From Asanoa siamensis (GTDB taxonomy: Bacteria > Actinomycetota > Actinomycetes > Mycobacteriales > Micromonosporaceae): a DNA stretch of 64,000 nt. The stretch covers positions 1 through 64,000 of the forward strand of contig NZ_BONE01000011.1 in assembly GCF_016862555.1 (NCBI RefSeq). The letters are read 5' to 3'. Numbering within the stretch: position 1 is the stretch's first letter; every line of letters starts with the position of its first letter. A model generated the notes under the pieces. It was not told the DNA's origin. It made no database searches and worked only from the letters and a program-made list of their open reading frames with translations. Positions 58,045-64,000 of this stretch are shown piece by piece. Both the position numbers and the translations under genes were made by a program.

Positions 58045-59343
58045 ATGACGAGCACCGACGACCTGCTGGCCCGGCACCGTGCCGTTATGCCGAGCTGGAT
58101 GCCGCTCTACTACGCCGAACCGCTCGAGATCGTGTCCGGGTCCGGGCGGCGGGTGACCTGCTCCGACGGCCGCACCTATCTGGACTTCTTCGGCGGCGTG
58201 CTGACGACCATGGTCGGGTACGCGATCCCGGAGATCACGCAGGCCGTGGAACGCCAGCTACGCACCGGCGTGGCGCACACCTCGACGCTCTACCTGATCC
58301 GGGCGCAGGTCGAGCTGGCCGAGAAGATCGCGAGGCTGTCCGGGATCCCGGACGCGCGGGTGTTCTTCACCAACTCGGGCACCGAGGCCAACGAGGCCGC
58401 GCTGCTGATGGCGACCAACCACCGCCGGTCCAACCAGATCCTCGCGGTGCGCAACAGCTACCACGGCCGGTCGTACGCCGCGATGGGCATCACCGGCCAC
58501 CGCGGCTGGTCGGCGAGCTCGCTCAACCCGCTGCAGGTGAGCTGGCTGCACTCGGGCGACCGGCTGCGCGGGCTGCTGTCCCGGCTCGGTGACGACGAGC
58601 AGGTCGACGCGGCCGTCGACGATCTCCGCGAGGTGCTGGCGACGCAGACCGCCGGTGACGTGGCCGCGCTGATCGCCGAGCCGGTGCAGGGCGTGGGCGG
58701 GTTCGTGGCCGGCCCCGACGGGCTGTTGGGCGCGCTGAAGAAGGTGTTGGACGAGACGGGCATCCTGCTCATCTCCGACGAGGTGCAGACCGGCTGGGGC
58801 CGCACGGGCGACCACTTCTGGGGCTACCAGGCGCACGGCGTAGTGCCTGACCTGCTCACCTTCGCCAAGGGCATCGGCAACGGGTTCGCCCTGGCCGGCG
58901 TGGTCGGCCGGGCCGACGTGATCAACCAGGTGCCGGCGACGTCGTTCTCCACGTTCGGCGGCAACCCGATCTCGACGGCCGCCGGCAACGCGACCCTCGA
59001 CTACGTGCTCGACCACGACCTGCAGGCCAACGCGGCCCGGGTCGGCGCGATCCTGCGCGACGGCCTGACGGAGGCGGTCGGCGACAACCCGATCGTCGGC
59101 GAGATCCGCGGCCGGGGCCTGATGCTCGCGATCGAGTTGGTCCAACCGGGCACCACCGTGCCCGACGTGCCGGCGACGTTGCGCGTCTTCGAGGAGTGCC
59201 GCAAGGGCGGGCTGCTCGTCGGTAAGGGCGGTCTCTACAACAACGTGCTGCGGATGGGCCCGCCGCTGACGCTGACCGAGGACGAGGCCCGCGAAGCCCT
59301 GGAGATCCTGGTCAACGCCATCCGCGAGGCAAGCGCCGCCTAG
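58045..59343 (+). CDS. Class III PLP aminotransferase
   Basis: The 432-residue enzyme has the class III motifs: FFTNSGTEANEAALLMAT, ISDEVQTGWGRTG, LLTFAKGIGNGFALAGVVG with the PLP Lys, and TFGGNPISTAAGNA. The closest general types are alanine-glyoxylate/beta-alanine aminotransferase (AGXT2-like) and acetylornithine-type enzymes; the exact substrate is not determined. The start is ATG 58045 (a GTG at 58039 is possible). It follows murD2 by 39 bases and ends before a strong terminator. Confidence 0.9.
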   Translation: MTSTDDLLARHRAVMPSWMPLYYAEPLEIVSGSGRRVTCSDGRTYLDFFGGVLTTMVGYAIPEITQAVERQLRTGVAHTSTLYLIRAQVELAEKIARLSGIPDARVFFTNSGTEANEAALLMATNHRRSNQILAVRNSYHGRSYAAMGITGHRGWSASSLNPLQVSWLHSGDRLRGLLSRLGDDEQVDAAVDDLREVLATQTAGDVAALIAEPVQGVGGFVAGPDGLLGALKKVLDETGILLISDEVQTGWGRTGDHFWGYQAHGVVPDLLTFAKGIGNGFALAGVVGRADVINQVPATSFSTFGGNPISTAAGNATLDYVLDHDLQANAARVGAILRDGLTEAVGDNPIVGEIRGRGLMLAIELVQPGTTVPDVPATLRVFEECRKGGLLVGKGGLYNNVLRMGPPLTLTEDEAREALEILVNAIREASAA

Positions 59344-59383
59344 GCTCTGGCCTGCGGGTCAGGGCCTCCGTTACCGCGTCGAG

Positions 59384-59415
59384 AACCCCGTCGGTGCAGG
59401 CTGCCGGCGGGGTTT
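59384..59415 (+). terminator. Hairpin terminator after the aminotransferase gene
   Basis: AACCCCGTCGG (59384-59394) pairs with CCGGCGGGGTT (59404-59414) with one wobble; a short T end (TTT) follows. It separates the aminotransferase gene from the amino-sugar operon. Confidence 0.8.
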
Positions 59416-59433
59416 CGCGTGGGTGTCGGCGCG

Positions 59434-59520
59434 TAACAGTTTGAAAACTTCACCCAAAGTCTTGACACAGAGGGGGCTTCAGTAAGAACTTTTACCACTA
59501 ACAGTTAACACTCTTTTCCG
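59434..59520 (+). promoter_or_regulatory. Promoter/operator region of the RpiR-Ngc operon
   Basis: This AT-rich island contains TTGACA (59462-59467) as a -35 candidate with a weak TAAGAA-type -10 about 15-16 bases on. TAACAGTT occurs twice, at 59434-59441 and 59499-59506, and AGTTT-GA-AAACT is an inverted repeat at 59438-59449. The repeats bracket the promoter, as expected for RpiR-type control. The transcription start is not determined. Confidence 0.7.
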
Positions 59521-59532
59521 AAAGGCGGTCCC

Positions 59533-60462
59533 ATGATCGAGCGCGAGGCCGACTCGACCGCCACCGCGGTCGTCGATGCCTCGCCCGCCGACGGGGTCCT
59601 GCTCCGGGTGCGCGCGGGCCTTCCCGAGTTCACCGGCGCGCTGCAGCGGGTGGCCGAGCAGGTGCTGGCCGACCCGGCCGCCGCGGCCCGCGCGACCATC
59701 GTCGAGCTGGCCGAGCGCAGCGGCACCTCGCCCGCGACGATCACCCGGTTCTGCCGGGCGCTCGGCTTCGACGGCTACGCCGACCTGCGCCTCGGCATCG
59801 CCGCGGAGACCGGCCGGGCCCGCTCCGCCGGCTGGACGTTCGACATCGGCCGCGAGATCCAGCCGACCGACCCGCTGGACCGCGTGCTCGGCCAGATCAT
59901 GGCCGCCGACACCCGGGCCATGCACGACACCGCCGCGCTGCTCGACCTGGCCGAGGTGGAGCGCGCCGCGGACGCGATCGCGGCCGCCACCCGGGTCGAC
60001 ATCTTCGGCGCCAGCGGCAGCGCCCTGGTCGGCGAGGAGATGCAGTTCAGCCTCCACCGCATCGGCGTCGCCGCGTGGGCCTGGACCGACGTCCACAACG
60101 GACTCGCCAGCGCGGCGCTGCTGCGCCCGGGCGACGTGGCGCTGGGCGTGAGTCACAGCGGCGCCACCCGGGAGACGATCGAGATGCTCGCCGAGGCCGG
60201 CAGCCGGGGCGCGACCACGGTCGCGCTGACGAGCTTCCCGCGCTCGCCGCTGGCCGAGCTCGCCGACATCGTGCTGCTGACCGCCGCGCAGGCGACCACG
60301 TTCCGGCCGGACGCGCTCTCGGCGCGGCACCCGCAGCTGGTGGTGCTCGACCTGCTCTACATCGCGGTCGCGCAGCGCACCCACGACCGCGCGCACGCGT
60401 CGTTCCAGCGCACCGCGCAGGCGGTCGACGGCCACAAGACGGCGAAGGGGGCGGCGCTGTGA
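59533..60462 (+). CDS. MurR/RpiR-family regulator with SIS domain
   Basis: The 309-residue protein has an N-terminal HTH_6 domain (about 18-95: AGLPEFTGALQRVAEQVL, then SGTSPATITRFCRALGFDGYADLRL) and a SIS sugar-phosphate-binding domain (about 135-290: RVDIFGASGSALVGEEMQF, GVSHSGATRETIEMLAEA). It probably senses an amino-sugar phosphate and controls the transporter operon behind it. ATG 59533 has AAAGGCGG upstream. It overlaps the SIS-enzyme gene by one base (TGATG). Confidence 0.94.
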   Translation: MIEREADSTATAVVDASPADGVLLRVRAGLPEFTGALQRVAEQVLADPAAAARATIVELAERSGTSPATITRFCRALGFDGYADLRLGIAAETGRARSAGWTFDIGREIQPTDPLDRVLGQIMAADTRAMHDTAALLDLAEVERAADAIAAATRVDIFGASGSALVGEEMQFSLHRIGVAAWAWTDVHNGLASAALLRPGDVALGVSHSGATRETIEMLAEAGSRGATTVALTSFPRSPLAELADIVLLTAAQATTFRPDALSARHPQLVVLDLLYIAVAQRTHDRAHASFQRTAQAVDGHKTAKGAAL

Positions 60463-61211
60463 TGGTCTCCGCGCGTGACTACAAGAACGCCGTACTCCCG
60501 CTGCTCGACGGTCTGCTGGACGCCCAGGCCGACGGCCTGGAGCGGGCCGCGGACCTGATCGCCGGGAGCCTGCGCGCCGGGGGAGTGCTGCAGGCGTTCG
60601 GCGCCGGGCACTCCGCCGCGTTCGCCGCCGACCTGGTCGGCCGGGCCGGCGGCCTGGTGCCCACCAACCGGATCGACCTCCACGACCTCGTGCTGCACGG
60701 CGACGCGCACCGCGACGTGCTCGGCGACCCCAAGCTCGAGCGCGACCCGGAGATAGCGCACCAGCTCTACGCGCTGGCCGGGCCGCAGCCGCAGGACGTG
60801 TTCGTGGTGGCGTCACAGTCCGGGATCAACGGCTCGGTCGTCGAGCTGGCGACCCTGGTGAAGGGGCGGGGTCACCCGCTGATCGCGGTCACCTCGGTGG
60901 CGCACACGAACAGGGTGGCACCCCGCCACCCGTCCGGTCGGCGGTTGGCCGACCTGGCCGACGTCGTGCTGGACAACGGCGCGCCGTACGGCGACGCACT
61001 GCTGCCGACGCACGACGGCGGCACGGTCTGCGCGGTCTCGTCGGTGACCGCTGCGCTCCTCGCGCAGCTGTTGACCGCCGAGGTCGTGCGACGGTTCCAC
61101 CAACACGGAGAGGCGCCCCCTATCTACCTCTCCGCGAACGTCCCCGGTGGGGACGCGCACAACCACGCCCTCGAATCGCGGTACGCCGGGCGCCTCCGGC
61201 GGACCGCATAA
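60462..61211 (+). CDS. SIS-domain protein, UPF0309/NagS-like
   Basis: The 249-residue protein is a single SIS domain with a helical N-terminus: LQAFGAGHSAAFAADLVGRAGGL, VFVVASQSGINGSVVELATLVKGRGHPLIAVTS split over residues about 47-150. Length and pattern match UPF0309. I recall that the Streptomyces coelicolor member NagS dehydrates N-acetylglucosamine 6-phosphate; alignment would test that. The place next to an RpiR regulator and an N-acetylglucosamine importer agrees with an amino-sugar phosphate substrate. Coupled to the upstream regulator by TGATG. Confidence 0.85.
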   Translation: MVSARDYKNAVLPLLDGLLDAQADGLERAADLIAGSLRAGGVLQAFGAGHSAAFAADLVGRAGGLVPTNRIDLHDLVLHGDAHRDVLGDPKLERDPEIAHQLYALAGPQPQDVFVVASQSGINGSVVELATLVKGRGHPLIAVTSVAHTNRVAPRHPSGRRLADLADVVLDNGAPYGDALLPTHDGGTVCAVSSVTAALLAQLLTAEVVRRFHQHGEAPPIYLSANVPGGDAHNHALESRYAGRLRRTA

Positions 61212-61238
61212 CCCCGATCGATGAATCGAGGAGACAAG

Positions 61239-62666
61239 ATGTCGCAACTCCCCGACAGCACGTCGGACCTCAGTCGCCGCAACCTGCTGCGCGGTACCGC
61301 GGCCGCCGGTCTGCTCGCCACCCCCGCCGTCGGCCTGCTCTCCGCGTGTGCCGGCAGCTCCACGGGGGATGACAAGGCCGACACCGGGGCCAAGACCTCC
61401 GACAACCCGCTCGGCGTGGCCGACAGCGGCCAGGTCGAGGTGGTCGTCTTCAACGGCGGCCTCGGTGACGCGTACGCGAAGTTCGACGTGACCGTCTTCA
61501 ACAAGAAGCACGCGAACGTCAAGGTCAACCTGAGCTCGACGCAGAAGATCAAGACCGAGCAGCAGCCGAAGTTCAGCACCACCCCGGCCGACCTGATCAA
61601 CAACGCCGGCGCCGACATCATGGCGCTGGACACGCTGGTCAACGAGGGCGCGCTGACCGAGCTCACGCCGCTGCTGGACGCGCCGAGCTGGGACGACCCC
61701 AACCAGAAGGTCCGCGACACCCTGCTGCCGGGCACCGTCAACGACGGCACGTTCGACGGCAAGGTGTTCGTGCTGAACTACGCGTACACCGTGTTCGGCA
61801 TGTGGTACAACCAGGCGCTGTTCGACAAGAACGGCTGGACCATGCCGACGACCTTCGACGAGTTCTTCGCGCTCGCCCCGAAGATCAAGGCGGCCGGCAC
61901 CGCGCCGTTCGCGTTCGCGGGCAAGTACCCGTACTACATGCGCTGGGCCATCATGAGCTGGATCTGGAAGTCCGGCGGCAAGCAGGCGGTCGTCGACATC
62001 GACAACCTCAAGCCCGGTTGCTGGAAGACCCCTGAGGTGATGGCCGCCCTCGAGGCGACCGAGAAGATCGTCAAGGACGGCTACACGCTGGCCGGCTCGG
62101 CGACGCTGACCCACACCGAGTCGCAGCAGGCGTGGCTCGACGGCAAGGCGGCGATCCTGCCCTGCGGCACCTGGCTCGAGAACGAGATGCGCCAGACGAT
62201 CCCGTCCGGCTTCCAGATGAAGCTCGCCAACTTCTGGGACGTCAGCGCGAACGACAAGGCCAAGGGCGCCGTGTACGCCGGCTCGGGCGAGAACTGGATC
62301 GTCCCGAAGAAGGCGGCCAACGCGGCTGGCGGCATGGAGTTCCTGCGGGCCATGTTCTCCGTCGAGGGCGCCGGCAAGTTCGCGGAGCTGACGAGCTCGC
62401 TCTCCTCGCGGGCCGGTTCGGGCGACAAGGTCACCAACTCGACCGCGCTGGTCTCGGCCGGCGAGGTCATGAAGAAGGCCACGGGCGACCTGGTCTCCTT
62501 CAAGCACCCCGACTGGTACGCCGACGTCGACAAGGCGGAGCAGAACGCGATCGGTGAGCTGATGGCCGGCCGTATGACCGCCGCGAAGTTCGCCGATACG
62601 CTCCAGGCGGCCACGGACAAGGTGGCCGGCGACAGTTCCATCAAGAAGTTCACCCGCGACGCCTAG
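61239..62666 (+). CDS. ngcE: NgcE-type sugar-binding lipoprotein
   Basis: The 475-residue ABC solute-binding protein has a Tat/lipoprotein signal (SRRNLLRGTAAAGLLATPAVG, then LLSAC with the lipid-accepting Cys). Its body resembles NgcE, the N-acetylglucosamine/chitobiose receptor of Streptomyces: VVVFNGGLGDAYAKFDVTVF, LNYAYTVFGMWYNQALF, FAGKYPYYMRW, ILPCGTWLENEM, GDSSIKKFTRD. The start ATG 61239 has GAGGAG six bases before; ATG 61221 lies upstream in frame. Ligand is inferred from similarity and neighbours. Confidence 0.9.
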   Translation: MSQLPDSTSDLSRRNLLRGTAAAGLLATPAVGLLSACAGSSTGDDKADTGAKTSDNPLGVADSGQVEVVVFNGGLGDAYAKFDVTVFNKKHANVKVNLSSTQKIKTEQQPKFSTTPADLINNAGADIMALDTLVNEGALTELTPLLDAPSWDDPNQKVRDTLLPGTVNDGTFDGKVFVLNYAYTVFGMWYNQALFDKNGWTMPTTFDEFFALAPKIKAAGTAPFAFAGKYPYYMRWAIMSWIWKSGGKQAVVDIDNLKPGCWKTPEVMAALEATEKIVKDGYTLAGSATLTHTESQQAWLDGKAAILPCGTWLENEMRQTIPSGFQMKLANFWDVSANDKAKGAVYAGSGENWIVPKKAANAAGGMEFLRAMFSVEGAGKFAELTSSLSSRAGSGDKVTNSTALVSAGEVMKKATGDLVSFKHPDWYADVDKAEQNAIGELMAGRMTAAKFADTLQAATDKVAGDSSIKKFTRDA

Positions 62667-62680
62667 AACGGATAGTCGAG

Positions 62681-63622
62681 ATGCGGCACGGTAAAGCCCG
62701 CTTCATCACGAGTTTCCTGTTCCTGCCGGTGCTGCTGTACGTGTTCTACGTGCTGTGGCCCTACGCGCAGGACATCGGGTACTCGCTGACGAACTGGGGC
62801 GGTTACTCCGACACACAGGAGTTCGTCGGGCTGGACAACTACGTCCGGCTGGTCAAGGACGAGCTGATCCGCAAAGCCTTCTGGCACAGCGTGTTCTTCC
62901 TGGTCACCGTGCCGGTCTTCACGATCGCACTGGCCCTGCTCTTCGCGTTCCTGCTCAATGTGGGCGGACGCGGGAGCAGGGCCGGGGTCCGCGGCGTCTG
63001 GGGCTCCAACGTCTACAAGGTGATCTTCTTCTTCCCGCAGGTGCTCTCGCTCGTGCTGGTCGCCATCATGTGGCAGGCCATCTACCGCGGCGACAGCCAG
63101 GGCCTGCTCAACGGGATCCTGATGAAGATCGGCCTGGTCGACGCCGACAAGCCCCTGCAGTTCGTCGCCGACCCGACGCCTTTCCTCGGCGTACCCACCG
63201 TGCTCTGGTTCCTGCTCCTGATCGCGGTCTGGGGCGGCACCGGTTTCTACATGGTGCTGTTCTCCGCGGCGATGCAGTCGATCCCCAAGGACATCTTCGA
63301 GGCCGCGACGCTCGACGGGGCCAGCCGGATCAGCGCGTTCTTCCGGATCACGCTGCCGCTGCTGCGCGACTCGGTCTCGGTCGCCTGGGTCTACCTCGGC
63401 TTCATCGCCCTCGACATGTACGCGCTGGTCTACGTCATGACGCCCAGCCAGGGTGGGCCTGACCACGCGAGCGAGGTGTTCGCGTCGGTCATCAACTTCA
63501 CCGCGTTCAACAAGGGCCAGTTCGGCTACGCCTGCGCGATGGCCGTCGCCCTCGGCATCTTCACCCTGCTGCTGGCCGCCGTGCAGCTGCGGGTCACCCG
63601 CCGCGAGCGGATCGAGTACTAG
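62681..63622 (+). CDS. ngcF: NgcF-type ABC sugar permease
   Basis: The 313-residue MalF/UgpA-type permease has about six membrane helices and the EAA loop FEAATLDGASRISAFFRITLPLLRD spread over residues about 205-230, which contacts the ATPase. It starts MRHGKARFITSFLFLPVLLYVFYV. It follows ngcE by 14 bases and precedes the second permease by 8. With no ATPase gene here, a shared MsiK-type ATPase is expected. Confidence 0.92.
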   Translation: MRHGKARFITSFLFLPVLLYVFYVLWPYAQDIGYSLTNWGGYSDTQEFVGLDNYVRLVKDELIRKAFWHSVFFLVTVPVFTIALALLFAFLLNVGGRGSRAGVRGVWGSNVYKVIFFFPQVLSLVLVAIMWQAIYRGDSQGLLNGILMKIGLVDADKPLQFVADPTPFLGVPTVLWFLLLIAVWGGTGFYMVLFSAAMQSIPKDIFEAATLDGASRISAFFRITLPLLRDSVSVAWVYLGFIALDMYALVYVMTPSQGGPDHASEVFASVINFTAFNKGQFGYACAMAVALGIFTLLLAAVQLRVTRRERIEY

Positions 63623-63630
63623 GAGTCGGC

Positions 63631-64000
63631 ATGAGTACGGTTACTACGCCACCCTCGGCGGGCACCGTCGGCGTGGCCGCCCCGCAGCCCGACCGGCGGC
63701 GCGCGAAGGACGGCTCCTCGCTCGGCGACGTCGCGGTCAGCGGCTTCTCCCACCTCTTCCTGCTCGTGTGGGGCGCGATGGTGGTGCTCCCGCTGCTGTG
63801 GGTGGTGGTCTCCTCGTTCAAGACCGACCAGGAGATCATCCGCAAGCCGCTCTCGCTGATCCCCGAGGGCCTGCACTGGGGCAACTTCTCGCGGGCCTGG
63901 ACCAACGGCCACTTCACCGACGTCTTCCTCGACACGGTGATCATCGTGGGCGGCGGCGTGTTCCTCACGATGCTGCTCGGCTCGATGGCCGCGTACGTGC
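63631..64000 (+). CDS. ngcG: NgcG-type ABC sugar permease (cut by window end)
   Basis: ATG 63631 opens a frame without stop to the window end (about 123 codons): a 35-residue polar N-terminus, a first membrane helix (HLFLLVWGAMVVLPLLWVVV) and SSFKTDQEIIRKPLSLIPEGL, followed by the periplasmic ARAWTNGHF-like turn and the second helix (VGGGVFLTMLLGSMAAYV). This is the MalG/UgpE-type start, the partner of NgcF. The EAA loop lies beyond the window. Confidence 0.9.
   Translation, partial: MSTVTTPPSAGTVGVAAPQPDRRRAKDGSSLGDVAVSGFSHLFLLVWGAMVVLPLLWVVVSSFKTDQEIIRKPLSLIPEGLHWGNFSRAWTNGHFTDVFLDTVIIVGGGVFLTMLLGSMAAYV

Overview
The window is typical of a very GC-rich actinomycete. Nearly every gene has G or C at third codon positions, GTG starts and 4-base start/stop overlaps are frequent, and there is a mycothiol-type DinB enzyme, an Scr1-like DUF5753 regulator and a fabG-fabI-ferrochelatase cluster arranged as in mycobacteria. 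The MurD2/MurL peptidoglycan pair and the NgcEFG-type transporter point to the Micromonosporaceae or a close relative. This placement is inference from gene content; no 16S or tRNA gene was found. The window is chromosomal in character, mostly housekeeping and regulatory genes, with one small decayed accessory patch at about 7.4-9.3 kb.

Layout. 0-0.9 kb: no confident gene. 0.9-3.7 kb: a membrane TrkA-N/RyR sensor protein followed 8 bases later by a SLOG-fold protein. This is the best candidate for an undescribed nucleotide- or ligand-sensing system. A divergent small gene and a perfect 11-base inverted repeat lie upstream. 3.7-7.4 kb: LemA with a DUF2207-like membrane protein, then an XRE/DUF5753 regulator with its small partner. 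7.4-9.3 kb: degenerate GC-rich repeats around an IS481 remnant, then a Phd-like antitoxin/PIN toxin pair in which both genes carry a one-base frameshift. 9.3-13.2 kb: asparagine synthetase, aminopeptidase P and a small membrane protein. 13.4-15.7 kb: an HTH sensor protein translationally coupled to a glycosyltransferase-like protein behind stacked inverted repeats. 15.7-19.1 kb: HAD phosphatase, ferrochelatase, enoyl-ACP reductase and ketoacyl-ACP reductase, read leftward. 19.2-23.9 kb: a NarL-type two-component system, an alpha/beta hydrolase and an acyltransferase-3 membrane protein carrying a 27-base coding minisatellite. 24-27 kb: MoxR, DUF58 and VWA genes. 27.3-31.3 kb: a small zinc-binding protein, two bacterial PH-domain proteins, a hotdog thioesterase, an MBL-fold hydrolase and an unknown protein.

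31.4-45 kb: a chitin/cellulose-active LPMO, a PfkB kinase, a transglutaminase-like protein, two tandem zinc-ribbon membrane paralogues, a sigma factor with an Asp-box membrane protein, several oxidoreductases, a small XRE/membrane pair, a methyltransferase, a mycothiol-type enzyme and a repeat-bearing lipoprotein. 45-53.7 kb: DUF3097, a beta-lactamase-fold esterase, an NfeD/stomatin pair, a long disordered membrane protein and two oxidoreductases. 53.7-59.4 kb: a TetR regulator with a perfect operator palindrome, an rRNA/tRNA methyltransferase, divergent murL and murD2, and a class III aminotransferase. 59.4-64 kb: an RpiR regulator, a UPF0309/NagS-like SIS protein and NgcE, NgcF and NgcG (cut by the window end), which together form an amino-sugar uptake operon.

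Links between regions. The LPMO (chitin or cellulose attack), the NgcEFG-type importer (N-acetylglucosamine/chitobiose) and the SIS enzyme could serve one amino-sugar utilisation programme, while MurD2/MurL spend glutamate and alanine on muropeptide synthesis. No ABC ATPase is present beside the importer, consistent with use of a shared MsiK-type ATPase encoded elsewhere.
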